64,000 bases of DNA from Thalassia testudinum (Eukaryota; Streptophyta; Magnoliopsida; Alismatales; Hydrocharitaceae). The stretch spans positions 41,416,001 to 41,480,000 of the forward strand of contig JAZHRO010000039.1 of assembly GCA_037157565.1 (NCBI GenBank), given 5' to 3'. The position numbers and the translations under genes are program-made. How positions within the stretch are numbered: the first letter of the stretch is position 1; the number at the start of each line of letters is the position of its first letter. Of this stretch, positions 1 to 11,384 are shown one piece after another. Under the pieces are notes generated by a model that worked only from the letters and a program-made list of their open reading frames with translations, was not told where the DNA came from and ran no database searches.

Positions 1-816
1 TAGTTGCAATGGAGGTAGTTGTCTTCTCTCCATTTTGGAGTAATGTCTGAAGTTTTTCCAATTCCATGGGTGTGTAGGTTGACTCTCTACATGGAAGCTT
101 CCCATATTTGGTCCAATACCTCTCATTTGTGTGGTTGGAGAGCCACATAATGTTGGCAAGGTGGAAAACCCATCCCGAGTCACGACCTCTTCCTTGTCCA
201 GAGCCACCGGCAGTAGTAGCTAAGGCAGTCATATCAAACACAATTAGGGCTGAACTCCTTGGATTATTGATTGCAAGTTTTTCAAGATAACTATAGATAG
301 TCTCGACGTCAAGATCCTTTTCCATAACAAGAATATTATCACGCGTCCGTGGAAAACGAGAGTGAAGACCCCCAAGGAACTTGCATACTTGCCAACATGC
401 ACATGATTTGGCCTATTTATCGCAATAGGGGAGCTCGTAGATGTTAAGCTTCTCGAACAGGCCCCCCATCTTTGAGTAGTAATTGTCAAGTGAGAGAACC
501 CTTAACTTGAACTCTAGATGCACCAATAAATATCAATTAGTTTGGCACATCTAGTCTCCTTAAAGAACCTCTTCTCAAGAGCATCCCATATGTCCTTGGT
601 CGTATCTTTATAAAATATATTGGTTGCAATATTAGGATCAATAGAATTCATTGCCATATAGTTCTTCTCCCACTTCTTTTTTGTTGCATCTCTAGTCTCC
701 AGAGCCTCTTGAAGGCTCTTGCCCACAAGACAGTTGGACGCACCGATCAACTTTATGGTGGTTTGTTGCACAAGCACCTTGGTTTCCGTTTTGATTTGAG
801 TCTCTACGTCGGCCAT
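1..816 (-). pseudogene. Copia gag remnant, element Z (minus strand)
   Basis: Gag (capsid) remnant of a Ty1/Copia retrotransposon. The clearest block is 514-816, starting MADVETQIKTE at 816 and containing a SIDPNIATNIFYKDTTKDIWDALEKRF-type stretch characteristic of the Copia gag/UBN2 family. After an in-frame stop near 514 the homology continues in shifted frames toward position 1: an FLGGLHSRF..TRDNILVMEKDLD-like block lies around 300-390. A decayed CCHC knuckle lies around 90-170, with its cysteines lost but the H..RYW spacing still visible. Stops and frameshifts mean it is not functional. Pol would lie left of the window. The 5' LTR and primer-binding site upstream (1151-1542) fix the orientation. 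Confidence 0.8.
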
Positions 817-1150
817 ATCTTCAATGCAATGCTTAAGAAAGGTCTTTGTGCCTCTTCTTCTACACCAGAGAACTAATCATTAGATCTTAGCATCTCTCGG
901 TGTGCTAGAGGGTTCCACGCACCCCCTCAATCCCCTTGGTGCCATTGCTCTTGCATCCCAAAGCTTGCTGAGTCTCTTGGGTCTCTGGATACATATAAGG
1001 TCACCCTGTCGTAGTAGAGTTGGCACGATGATTTGACTCCAAGGCAACTCCACACATTCCACACACATGGAGATAACTCCACGTGATCTTGCGTGGATCT
1101 CCTTTTCTCCTCTCCTCCATACTTGGGATCAAGGGGCTTGAATATGACCT
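817..1150 (-). other. 5' leader of Copia element Z
   Basis: Non-coding leader between the primer-binding site and the gag start of the minus-strand Copia element. No conserved motif was seen, and short open frames on both strands look fortuitous. Confidence 0.5.
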
Positions 1151-1162
1151 GCTCTAATACCA
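1151..1162 (-). other. Primer-binding site, tRNA-iMet type
   Basis: On the minus strand this reads TGGTATTAGAGC, one base from the usual plant Copia sequence TGGTATCAGAGC, which is complementary to the 3' end of initiator-Met tRNA. It lies 3 bp inside the LTR edge at 1166, where minus-strand DNA synthesis would be primed. Confidence 0.85.
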
Positions 1163-1165
1163 AGT

Positions 1166-1542
1166 TGAAGTTGGCGATGCGTGTGGGCCTTCTTCCTTGA
1201 GTTCATGCATGGAGAGAGGAGACAAGAAGAGTTGGTGGTGAGAAAGATAGGAGAATTGTTAAGAGAGAGGAGAGGAGCTCTTTGAATGGGACATATTATT
1301 GATGAAACTCAAATAACAATTAGGTATTGTTTTCCTTTTAAAGAGAAGCAATCTTATTTCTAAATAAGGAAAACAGGAAATCAAATTCTAATTAACTAAA
1401 CTAGGAAAAACAACTCAATTCTAACTATCTATAACAAAATTGCCATGTGTGATACAAAACTAACTTGGCATGCAAGCCAAAAAATCTTAAGGCCACCTTG
1501 GCCGATTACATGGGCCCACATGCCACGTGGCCAACTTAATCA
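1166..1542 (-). mobile_element. 5' LTR of Copia element Z
   Basis: In + orientation the block starts TGAAGTTGGC and ends GCCAACTTAATCA, giving TG...CA ends with a near-perfect terminal inverted repeat. The minus strand holds an AT-rich promoter-like stretch around 1330-1370 (CTTTAAAAGG). It abuts the PBS at 1162. The partner LTR is outside the window, so the target duplication (predicted CGCTA, 1543-1547) cannot be checked. At 1543 the sequence changes to a different Copia pol in the opposite orientation. Confidence 0.7.
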
Positions 1543-3501
1543 CGCTAACTATTCTTATTCTTCTATTACTGTCGGTGTTGCATTTATTTTTGTCGATCTT
1601 AAACTTTGGCATCGTCGTCTTGGTCATCCTTTTACTGCAAGGCTTCGATAAATGTTTGTGGATTCCTTTGTTTTTACTTCATTTGATTGTGAAGCTTGTT
1701 AGCTGGGGAAACAACATAAGAATTTCTTTTCCACGTAGAGGAAATAATCGGAGTTCTCTGTCTCATTTAGTCAATTATGATGTTTGGGGTTCATGTCGAA
1801 TAAATTGTCGATCTAGTTTTCGGTATTTCGTGGTCTTTGTTGATGATCATAGTTGCTTGTTTTAGGTATTTTTGATGATTGGTCATAGATTGGTACTATT
1901 CTATCAAAAATTTTTAATAAAATTCAAAATTTTTATTCCACCAATATAAAAATCTTCCACAATGACAGCGCTTTTAAGTTCATGCAACATGATATCTAGG
2001 CCTTTTTTGTTAAGAATGGCACTATTCACCAGACGTTATGTGCCTATAGTTCTAAACAAAATGGTGTAGCTGAGAGAAAGCTTTGTCATGTTCTTGATGT
2101 GGTATAGGCCTTTCTCATTGTCATGAAAGTGACCAAACATTTTTGGGGGGATGCCATCCTTACCACCACTTATCTCATAAATAGGGTTCCCTCCTCCATA
2201 TTTAATGGTGACATTCCATTTTACATTTTACAGCCTGATGCTCTTTAGTTCACCATTGTAGATTTTTTGTTGTACCTGTTGTGTACACATGTTTGGGATT
2301 GCTGATAAGCTTTCTCCGTGGTCAATCAAGTGCATGTTTCTTGAATACTCCTATCGTTGTTTTAATCCTATCAGGAGCAGATACTATCTCTACTGATGTG
2401 TTCTTTTTTAAGAGGGTACCTTCTTTGATGAGGGCTCCTTAGATGGGTCAACTATCTTTATGAAGGCAGCTCAAAGGATCCTGTGTCTGTCCCTTTGCTT
2501 TCTATGCAGGTTGTAGTTCCTGAGGAGGGCCCATCTGACTCATTCCCCATCAGCATCTGAGGAGATCCCATCCAAGGATCTGCTTATTGCTCTATAGAAG
2601 TTAGTAAGAAGCTATACTCTTCACCTTTTCACATTATACTCTTGTTGACAAGCTTAGGCTTGCTTTGAAGAGTTTTTCTACATCTTTGTCTACCATGCTA
2701 GTTCCAAAAAACTATCATGAAGCTATGCGGGATGCACATTGGAGGTTTGCTATGGATGTGGAGATGATTGCTCTTACTACTAGAGGCACGTGAGAGTTCA
2801 TTGATCTTCCTGATAGTGCAACTGTGGTTGACTGAAGATGGGTTTACATAGCAAAGTATAAGCCAAATGGGATTGTTGAAAGATAAAGCGAGGTTGGTTG
2901 CAAAGGACTATATACAAACATATAGAGTGAATCATTTTGGTACGTTCTCTCCTATTTTAATACTCAATTATGCTCGTTTTATCTTGTCGGTGGCAATAAA
3001 TAAATAATGGCCTTTACACTAGCTCAATGTCAAGAATGCCTTCCTACATGGTGACTTGTAAGATGAGGTTTATACGACCCAACCACTAGGTGATTTGGTT
3101 GAGTGGGAAAAGGTATGTTGCTTACGAAAGGCGATATATGGCCTGAAACAATGCCCTAGAGCGTGATTTGAGAGACTCAGTGATGAAGTTCAAAAGATTG
3201 GTTTCCTAAGATCCACTTAAGATCATTCTATATTTGTTAGATGTAGGGAGCTAGGTGTAGTGATTTTGGTTGTTTATGTTGACATTATTCTCACAGTTAA
3301 TGATGTCACAGGAATTCATGGAACCAAGTATTTCTTGCAGAGAACGTTTGTTACGAAGGATTTGGGCAATCTTAGATACAATCTGAGCATTAAGGTTGAT
3401 AGAAATTTTAGTTGCATGGTTCTTTCACAGAGAAAATGCCGTGGAGCTTTGTGAAAAGACAAGTTAGCTTGGGTTCAAGCCCTCTTTTATTCCTATAGAG
3501 T

Positions 3502-3748
3502 ATTGTTTTAAATGCGGCATGCCCTCGGTAGGCCGTCGGCAAGGTCATTTTCGAGTGGGGCTATGCCGACACGGATAAAGTGTTGATTTACATGGATATC
3601 GTCGGCATGCCGGCGAAATAGGTGCCCATGTCGAAGTTGCTGTTGGTTTTTTTGACACTATTATTTGTCAGTAAGCATCGGCATGCCCATGAAATGCATA
3701 TTTAGAATTTCATCGGCACGGCATCGAAATCAGCATTTCAAACCTTGA
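3502..3748. mobile_element. hAT-like MITE, 247 bp, inside Copia A RT/RNase H linker
   Basis: The insertion is flanked by an exact 8-bp direct repeat TATAGAGT (3494-3501 and 3749-3756). Its ends are imperfect inverted repeats: ATTGTTTTAAATGC at the left, and the complement of the right end reads TCAAGGTTTGAAATGC. The interior is rich in GGCATGCCG-type self-complementary words (near 3515 and 3608). Removing the insert plus one repeat rejoins the Copia sequence ...IPIES before the YRSIIGKLLYA block. An 8-bp duplication and no coding capacity fit a non-autonomous hAT element. The exact family is unknown. Confidence 0.75.
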
Positions 3749-4473
3749 TATAGAGTCATAGGGGCACATAAAGGAGGAAGATAATCCTTTGTTTGAGGAC
3801 AAGAAGAAATATAGGAGCATTATTGGGAAGCTTCTATATGCCATTGTTATTAGGCCAAATATCAGCTTCGCAGTCAATAGGGTGAGTTAGTTTATGGAGT
3901 ATCCTCATTACAGTATTGGCATGCGATTTGCTTAATTTTAAAGTACCTAAAAGGTACTGCTAAAAAGGGCTTGTATATAAAGAACAATAGACATGTAGAT
4001 TTATATGCTTATTTTGATGTAGACTATGAAGTGTCAATAGAGGATAGAAAATCTACTACTGGATATGTCACCTTTCTCAAGGACAATCTAGTCACTTGGA
4101 GTAGTAAGAAGCAAACTGTGGTTGCATGTTCAAGTGTTGAAGCTGCATATTGTGCCATGGCATATATTGACATACTACATGCGAGATTATGTGGGTGGTA
4201 CACTTTCTTGTTGATCTGGGGATCAAAGTATACCTTTCTGTTCTAATGTTTTGTGACAATTAGTTTGCTACCTTCATTGCCTTGAATCTAGTTTTTCACG
4301 AGCGCAGTAAGTATATTGAGATGGATTGTCATTTTGTCAGGAATATGGTTATTAAAGGGAAGATTAGTACTCTAACATTTGAGCAATAGGTGGTTGATAT
4401 TCTCACAGACACTTCCACGGAAGCATCATGATTATATATGTAACAGGCGGGCATAATCGATATATATGCTTCA

Positions 4474-4484
4474 GCTTAAGAGGG
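4474..4484 (+). other. Polypurine-like tract of Copia A
   Basis: GCTTAAGAGGG immediately before the 3' LTR at 4485, in the expected place for plus-strand priming. It is weakly purine-rich, so the call is positional. Confidence 0.5.
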
Positions 4485-4648
4485 TGTTAGAATATGTCAT
4501 TATTATTTTTTTCTTATTTATTATTTCTTGATGGATCTTCTTTATAATTTATTCTTTTGCCTCTATATAAAAAGGCTAGGGTTTCTTGAAATAGGACAAG
4601 TCATCCTTTTCTCTTCTAATAGGAAGAATAGAAGTTTTCAATTCTACA
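4485..4648 (+). mobile_element. 3' LTR of Copia A
   Basis: Starts TGTTAGAATATG and probably ends AATTCTACA, close to the inverse of its start. It contains a TATA-like CTCTATATAAAAAGG near 4561. At 164 bp it is short but similar in size to the other Copia LTRs here. The right edge is inferred from the inverted termini alone. Confidence 0.6.
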
Positions 4649-5007
4649 ATTGCCCAAGTGTTCATTTCCTGGCTTAATAGTGGTCTGGTTGTGGTTTGAG
4701 CCTATATTCCTCTCTCCTGAGCTTAAGGAAATATTTGTATTCTTAAGAGAGGGAGTTCTTCTTGTGTGTACGTGTGAGCACGTGCACTTGGGGGAGGTTA
4801 AAAAATAAAGATAAAAGGGGAGAAAAGAACAAATGAAGTATCACATTTTCTAAGGCATCATTTTTGTCGAAGTTTCTCTCGTAACTTAAATACCTAAAAA
4901 TCCAACAAATATGGGAAACAAGAGAGAACTAGAGTACTTGGTGTCTTCTAATTGATTCTTAACGTGGTTGATTACAATGGCTATTCCTACTGCAAAGGAG
5001 ATTCTAT
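4649..5007. other. Unassigned sequence between Copia elements
   Basis: No coding homology, terminal repeats or RNA gene seen. There is an A/G-rich patch around 4800-4850. It may be intron sequence of the PP2C gene or an older decayed insertion. Confidence 0.4.
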
Positions 5008-5126
5008 TCTTAGAACATATGTTGTAGTCCTTTATTATTTAGTTTCCTTTGTAATTTTTCCCTCCTCTCTTTATAAGAAGTGGCTAGGGTTTCTTTGGTG
5101 AAATAAAACTTCATTTTCTTTTCACA
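5008..5126 (+). mobile_element. 5' LTR of Copia element B
   Basis: Matches the 3' LTR at 7287-7416 along its length. Both share GCATATGTTGTAG- or ACATATGTTGTAG-type starts, then CCTTTGTAATTTTTCCCTCC and CTCTTTATAAGA. This copy lacks about 12 bp that the 3' copy has, and its first bases are mutated (TCTTAGAAC for TGTTAGAGC). TTTATAAG is the probable TATA box. It ends CACA directly against the PBS. No clean target duplication was found. Confidence 0.8.
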
Positions 5127-5140
5127 TGGTATTGGAGTGG
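5127..5140 (+). other. Primer-binding site, tRNA-iMet type, Copia B
   Basis: TGGTATTGGAGTGG directly follows the LTR, a variant of the initiator-Met PBS TGGTATCAGAGC used by plant Copia elements. Confidence 0.75.
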
Positions 5141-7286
5141 CAATCCTAGATCGACGTTCCGATATCTTACCGAAAAATCTTTGCTTCTTGATTCACTCCG
5201 AAAATCCATACTATTGCACCACCACTGGGGCACCACTACGCCACTGGCAGTAGCATCGGTGTTGTCTCAGGTGGCAACCGTCATCGCCCATCAGCAGTAG
5301 CATCAGCACTGCCTTCAGCAGCACCTAGTGTTGTTGCCAATGGTGCTCCTTGCCCATTGTTCAATGGTGATCCCTACCGCTAGGTAGCCGATTTCTATCT
5401 GAAGGTACTGCTGATCCTGTGTGGTGGGTTTAGGACCCACATATCCTAGTGCGTATGGTGTGCTCGAGTGAGTAGGTAGCCACATGCACTTGATGATTTT
5501 GTATGCTTGTGTTCTTTGCTTCTATTGACCATCGTTTGTATATCTTGACTCTTGTTTAAATGTCATGACTCCTTTTGTAGATCATCGTTTAAATGTCCTG
5601 ACATCATTTTCTTCGCTGCGGTTGTTATAAGTCCACTATGTACCAGAGTTCTTCGTGAGTTTGTTGTTAGTAGATTGTGCAAGGATTTAAAGTATCAAGT
5701 TATCTTCAACGAATGCCATTGTTATTTTCAAGATAAGAATAATGAAATTATTGGTGGAGTTGAAAAGAATGGTCTTTATTATCTTAATACATCACTTCAC
5801 TTTACTGGGGATGTTTCTATCTCTACAGATCTAGTATTTTGGTATTGTCATCTTAGTCATCCCTTGATGTGTTAGATGTTCCCAGACCTACCTATCTCTA
5901 TCAAATTTCATTGTGAGACATGTTAGCTTGGTAAGCATCACTGGTCTACATTCCCCAGAGATGTTGAGGGGTGAAGCTCATCCCCTTTTCACCTTATACA
6001 CTGTGATGTCTAAGGTCCCTCTCATATTAGCAGCACTGGAGGTTACCAACATATCATGGGGTTGTGGATGACTATAGCCGATCCATTGGGGTTTTCCCTA
6101 TGGACTACTAAAGGATTATTCATATCGTGCGACGCTTCTTTGTAGAGGTGCAGAATGCATATTCATCTCTTTTGAATTTTCTATAATGATAATGCCCTAG
6201 AATTCAAGTAAAAAGAGCTCTAGTCCTTTATTAGTAGGGGTACTCTACAGTAGACATCATACGCCTATACCTCTAAATGGGACAAGGTGGCTGGAAGGAA
6301 GCCGAGCCACGTCCTGGATGTAGCGTAAACACTTTTGGTGTTAATGAAAATGCCTAAACAATTCTGCGGAGGTATAGTCCTTATAGCAACATATCTCATC
6401 AACAGGGTACCATCATCTGTTCTATAGGGAGAGATCCCTTATTAGACCTTGCACCTTGAGTCTGATCATTCGTTTGCCTTACCTCTACAGGTATTTGGTT
6501 GTACCTACTTCATGCATGCCTTTGGATAGCAGGACAAGTTCTCTCCATGGGTAGTGAAGTGTGTTTTCCTGAGCTATTCATGGACGTAAAAGGCGTATAG
6601 GTGCTATGATCCGACTAGTAGGAGAAATTGTCACTGCAGATGTTACGCTTTTGAGAAGGTTCCATTCTTCTCTGTAGAAGGGTATAGTAATGAGCTTATA
6701 CCTCTTGAATTGCAGACATATCATAGATGCAATATATATCGTCCTTTCCTTCCACCACCTACTATTCCTATTACTTTCCTAGAGGATAGCTTTTCCAAGG
6801 CACCACAAGTGTAGGGTCAAGGAAATTCTGATGAGTTACCAATTGCACTGAGGAAGCTTGTTTGGTCCTGCATGTTGCACCCTATTGATGAGGAAGCTTG
6901 TTTCTTAGCATAGCAAGAGATAGATAGTAGTTGCTCGTTCTAGTGCTGAGGCAGAATACAGGGCTATTGCTCGCACAACTTGTGAGGTGATGTGGATCAC
7001 CTCTTTCTTAACAGAGTTTTGGATTTATGCCTAGAACCTAGTTCATATGGTTTGTGACAACTTTGCTGCCTCGAATCATGTATTTCATGAGGATAAAACA
7101 TATTGAGGTAAACTGTTACTTTATCAGGAATGTCGTAATGAAAGGGAAAATCACCACTCATGTCACATTAGAACTTCAAATTATTGACATCCTCGCGAGT
7201 CACAAAAGCATTAACGAAAAAAAGACATCTGTTTCTATGTGACAAGTTGGGTTTGATGGATATCTATGCTTCAACTTGAGGGGGAG
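5141..7286 (+). pseudogene. Copia B internal region, deleted and decayed
   Basis: About 2.1 kb remains of a region normally near 4 kb. Present: a short gag-start-like stretch (about 5330-5420); a protease/pre-integrase part with NGLYYLN and FWYCHLSHP (5552-5875); integrase pieces with a LGKHH-like block (about 5930), LIHCDV (about 5995) and degraded host-specificity blocks to about 6660; and the end of RNase H with SSAEAEYRAIA (about 6935-6970) and KHIEVN (about 7090). Most of gag and almost all of reverse transcriptase are missing. Stops occur throughout. The coding end runs to the polypurine tract TTGAGGGGGAG at 7276-7286. Confidence 0.8.
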
Positions 7287-7416
7287 TGTTAGAGCATATG
7301 TTGTAGTTTTTTGTTATTTTAGTTTCTTGAGTGGACTTCCTTTGTAATTTTTCCCTCCTCTCTTTATAAGAGGCTCAGGTTTCTTTGGTGGAATAGAACT
7401 TCAGTTTCTTTCCACA
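7287..7416 (+). mobile_element. 3' LTR of Copia element B
   Basis: Starts TGTTAGAGCATATG right after a good polypurine tract and ends TTTCCACA. It pairs with the 5' LTR at 5008-5126. TTTATAAGA near 7365 is the probable TATA box. Confidence 0.8.
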
Positions 7417-7896
7417 CTTACTGTATACAATCCTTACATGTGGGACACTCATTCTTCGTAAAGTCTGATCAATAGACCTCTCAATATTATCACCCTGTGT
7501 TTCCCATATGAGAGGGTAGCACTCTTTTTAAGGTCTTTACATGGAAGATATCACTTTCTAATCTTCATAGTGGAGAGGGCTCATTCTATTTGAGGCCTCT
7601 ATATGTGAGAGACTCTACATAGAGATAAATGTCTTTTCCTATCCTGTGCTCCTTTCTTCAAGGGGAAATGCAACAAAGAATCATCTTTGGCGATCTCCAA
7701 TCTTCAATTTACTTGGGATATCTTTGACTAATTGCTTGGGTCATCTCCTTTCTTGGCCTATCTGCTTAGCTCCATATGGATCTACAATCCAACCTATACG
7801 CATCTACTTCTTCCACCTAAAGCTTTGTTGAGAGGAAGATGTCTTCTTTATCTTCTGTAATAAACTGACCATGATATATTTGAGCACGAAGGAGAG
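7417..7896. other. Unassigned, possibly Copia 3' internal remnant
   Basis: No confident homology. A short + frame at 7646-7831 has no recognised domain. The last 15 bp (GCACGAAGGAGAG) resemble the purine-rich end of an internal region before the LTR-like block at 7897. Confidence 0.3.
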
Positions 7897-8171
7897 TGTT
7901 GAGAGTTCTGTATTAATGCTAGATGGGTAATTGTATCCTCTCCCAGATCCTTGTACTATTTGGTTGTTTAATCCGACATTGTCTATTGAAGAGAGCTTAT
8001 AGGAGTAGATAAGGGTCCATGAACTACCATCTCATCTTAACAGGAGTCAATGTAATATCGAGCAATTTAATTCATTCCTGTGATTTTTCCCCTCTCTCGA
8101 GAAGAGTTTTCCTATGTAAATCATGATTTCTTTTGTAATGCTTGCAATTATGTTATATATATTTCTTAACA
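7897..8171 (+). mobile_element. Candidate LTR remnant, TG...CA, 275 bp
   Basis: Begins TGTTGAGAG and ends TTTCTTAACA, so the ends are near inverse copies, and a purine-rich stretch precedes it. No partner LTR or target duplication was found. It lies 250 bp before a PP2C exon, so it would be an insertion in that gene's intron. The call rests on termini only. Confidence 0.4.
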
Positions 8172-8420
8172 AGAATATTTGTGAAGTGATCATTCAATGA
8201 TTAAAGGGTGTATATATGTGTTGAATATCAAATGACAAATCACATCACATGCATTTTGCTTGGCATGAAGGGCATGAAGACCCGAGGGAATCTTAGTAGT
8301 CTGACTTTTCTTGAAGTACTTTAAGTTCTAAATGATTTTTGAGTTAATTCTTGTAGATTTTATGCAAGTTATTACAACTCAGGAATGTGAATCCCACTTA
8401 TTTTCTTCTGATATTTGCAG

Positions 8421-9578
8421 CTCTCTAGTGCTGGTGGCCGACTCATCATTTCTAGTGATGGTGTGTGGGATGCATTGACAGCGGAAATGGCTTTAAGTTG
8501 TTCTCAGGGACTGCCACCAGAAACTGCAGCCAATCAAATTGTCAAAGTATGCTTGCTATCTTGATTTTTTTGTTGGAATGTTTTCTCTTCCTTTAATGTT
8601 TATTTCTGCTTGCTATTATAGGATGCTGTTCAGGTTAAAGGACTGCGAGATGATACTACTTGCATTGTTGTTGATATTTTACCACCTGAAAAAATGAGTC
8701 CCTCCATTCCACCACAAAAAAGGCAAGGAATGGGAGTTTTCAAGTCTATGTTTCGTAGGAGATCATCTGAGTCATCATCTAACTCGGAAAGAGAATACCT
8801 TGAACCTGACGTGGTTGAAGAAATATTTGAAGATGGATCTGCTTCGCTTGCCAAAAGGTTTCATCTAATATCTCCTTGAGTGTGTATTTGTGTTCTTTCT
8901 TCCATGGAATTCTTCTTTCAAAGGCCATATCCATTTTGTTTCTTTGTTTAGACACAGACTTTTTACTCGATATGGCACCTGTAGATGTTATATGGTAATG
9001 TTTATGAGTCTCACTTTGTATCAGCATGGCACTAGAGAAGTGACCAACTTAGCTACCATGTCAGGAAGTTAAATGGTAACAGAAAATTTGATATGCTTAC
9101 AATTTTTTGAAGAACTATGTCACATGGTGCTGCCCTAGACTTCCATTAAGTTTCAGATTGTTCTTTTGCACTTTCTTTTTTTGGAAAGGTTGTTCTTTTG
9201 CAGTTGAGGATAGTCCAACATAACATTTTAATTTGATTAAAGATGACATTCCCATATGTTCAGGTTAGATGTAGAGTATCCCATTTGCAACTTGTTCAAG
9301 CTGTTTATGTGTGCTATCTGCCAAGTAGAGATAAAGCCTGGGGAGGGCATCTCTATTCATGCTGGTTCTGAACAGAATGGTCGTTCACGCCCATGGGATG
9401 GCCCATTTCTTTGCTCTAGTTGTCAAGAGAAGAAAGAAGCCATGGAAGGGAAAAGGAAGCGAAAAGGTATGTCATCCAAAGTAGATCTGTACAATCTACC
9501 TTAAAGAATGTAGCAAGCAACTATAGTTCAGTTCTAATTTTGTTTTGGGGCTTTGCAGTTGCTGCAACTGATGCGTAA
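8421..9578 (+). CDS. Protein phosphatase 2C, C-terminal exons (partial)
   Basis: The 3' part of a plant PP2C, a Mg/Mn-dependent Ser/Thr phosphatase. Exons are 8421-8546, 8622-8857, 9264-9466 and 9559-9578 (stop TAA 9576-9578). Introns are 8547-8621, 8858-9263 and 9467-9558, all GT-AG, with reading frame preserved at each join. Exon 1 holds GGRLIISSDGVWDAL, whose SDGVWD is a PP2C metal-binding motif. Exon 2 holds GLRDDTTCIVVDI, the last catalytic aspartate block, then a basic linker with KSMFRRRSS. Exon 3 has CAIC and LCSSC pairs (CxxC...CxxC, possible zinc ribbon) around RPWDGPF, ending in a lysine-rich tail. That C-terminal arrangement recalls the Arabidopsis At1g47380-like PP2C group (from memory). 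N-terminal exons are not in the window; either a transposon-filled intron lies upstream or the gene is truncated. The visible frame is undamaged. Confidence 0.88.
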
Positions 9579-10079
9579 GAGAAAATGCCACTCTCGTATT
9601 CAAGGGTTTAGGATGTAACAAACTTTTGTTCCGTTCTACCTTCAGAAGATGATGAAGAGACTCGACAACATCTCTTTGTTTGCTGATCAATCTAACCTTT
9701 TGCTTTGGTCTAAAAGATCAAGCAATGTTCATTCCGTTTGAAGTTGCAATTTGCATGAGACGGAACCTGTTGCCATCCAGAAACCACCTGATGGTTGGTG
9801 ACTTAAAGAAGGCTTGAGATCATTCTTTCTCCTAACCTCAATGTACATGGATCATTGTGCAGAGTGAGATTGCACCACAATCTCCATTGTATAAACATGA
9901 TAGAAGGCATTGAATCTATTAGGTTTTCCATTGCACTTTAAAAGTTGGATCTTGTGCTTGGTTGGGAAATTGCTTCCAACCTGGTTTGTAACAATGTTAA
10001 TGTTTACACGTATGAAATTGATCAATTTATAACTTACCCATGGGATATTGCAATACTACTATTGTGTGAAGCGATTGTT
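9579..10079 (+). other. Probable PP2C 3' UTR and downstream sequence
   Basis: Non-coding and without transposon signatures. T-rich and A/T-rich stretches could serve as 3' end signals, but no canonical AATAAA is obvious. The exact polyadenylation site cannot be placed. Confidence 0.45.
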
Positions 10080-10102
10080 GATTTATTTATTTATTTATTT
10101 TT
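10080..10102. repeat. TTTA microsatellite
   Basis: Short run of ATTTATTTATTT-type tetranucleotide repeats about 500 bp after the PP2C stop. Confidence 0.8.
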
Positions 10103-11350
10103 ATTGACATGATATGAAATGAGGAAGGACATTATAAATTAAACAAGATATTTTGTTGTAATCCTTTAAAAAAGGGATTGTTGAGAATATTTCAATCATT
10201 AACCTGATTTGCATTCTTTGCCTTTTTCTTTTTGAATGGCACAAGAACAAGGTTAGGAGGATATTACTTTCTCAATCAGAAAATGGATGTATGAAAATGA
10301 AAGACAAACATCAAAATCAATAGTTGACAAATAGAGCTCTGAAAACTCGGATCGGTGCTTAAGGAGTCTCATCGTCTCGATATCTAAGATTGCACATACT
10401 GAGACTTAGAGTTTAAGAAATTAACAAGCTGATATCTCCATGACAATGTTCTCAACAAAATTCATCATGCAATCTCTTGATATTTGACATTTATGTTACA
10501 TCCATAGCTTGCTTTTTTTTCCTTTTTCTTTTTTCTTACCTCATTTGACCATTTTTTCAAACTAAATTGTTCACATACCCTTTAGCTTGAAGTCCTGTTG
10601 TAGTCAAGATTGATGGCTAAAAAGTTGAAACTATAGCAGATGATTCGATTGAAGTAACGAAATGACTAGGTGCTATGATCGAATCCTTCTAAATATGAGA
10701 AATTGGATGAAGAATAAAGTGCTCAATACTATAAGATTAAGGTGTTGCAACAACTTTGTTTTGATCTTGGCATATACGATTACAAAGTTTTACGAGGGTA
10801 AAATTGCATAAAATTACTAGGGAAATTGTTGGACAACATAGAAAAAGTTGCTTCTAGCACTGGTATCAATATTCTCTTGCCACAATCTCAAATCAAATGC
10901 ATGAATTTGATAATATTGATGTCTTGTTTTAACGGATAAATCAAAAAAAATATTTTGGATAAATCAATTCTTCTAATATGGTCAATTGATTAGATGCCTA
11001 GGTTTAAAGGGGAAAAGGTCTTGGATTTTATTGGAGTTGAGTGTTCTTATGAGAGGGACCTACGGGGATGTTTGATTCAAGTGTTAGACGTCTAATAGCG
11101 TGTTTAATAGGAAGGGTAGATATCTGATACACTAATCATGGGTTGGATATGTTTTTCTTACATATAATTTTGGGTTTAAGATTCCAAGTCACAATCATTT
11201 GGGTCTAACATATAAGCTCTGGATGTTTGATGTGGGTGTTAGATGTATGGGAGGACTTCTAGACTTTTAGGAAGTGTGTTGGACATTTGATTTGAAGGTA
11301 GGATTGATTTTATTTAATTTGTATCAAATTCTTTCATTTGGATCTTTTTG
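10103..11350. other. Gene-free A/T-rich stretch with possible decayed LTR
   Basis: No coding homology. From about 11040 to 11300 the words GGATGTTTGAT and GTTAGACGTCTAATAG recur. They resemble decayed units of the GACGTCT palindromes in the Sirevirus LTRs elsewhere in the window. This may be the 5' LTR or leader relic of Copia element C; support is weak. Confidence 0.3.
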
Positions 11351-11357
11351 GATTTAT

Positions 11358-11381
11358 TATATATATATATATATATATATG
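11358..11381. repeat. (AT)n microsatellite
   Basis: Uninterrupted alternating AT run just before the first recognisable coding remnant of Copia C. Confidence 0.85.
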
Positions 11382-11384
11382 ACA

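Larger units (their letters stand above)
1543..4484 (+). pseudogene. Copia element A: degenerate pol (IN-RT-RNase H)
   Basis: Remnant of a Copia polyprotein entering mid-way through pol. In order: GAG-pre-integrase LWHRRLGHP (about 1605-1645); integrase core with a VWGSCRIN block and FVVFVDDHS (about 1780-1860); QNGVAERK-like integrase end (about 2055-2085); reverse transcriptase with KARLVAKD-like, LNVKNAFLHGDL and AIYGLKQ motifs (about 2870-3160) and a damaged active site YVDI for YVDD near 3280; RNase H with the DRKSTTGY and WSSKKQTVVACSS blocks (4040-4140). Many stops and frame changes make it non-functional. A MITE splits it at 3502-3748. The 5' half is absent, perhaps beyond element Z. 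Confidence 0.85.
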
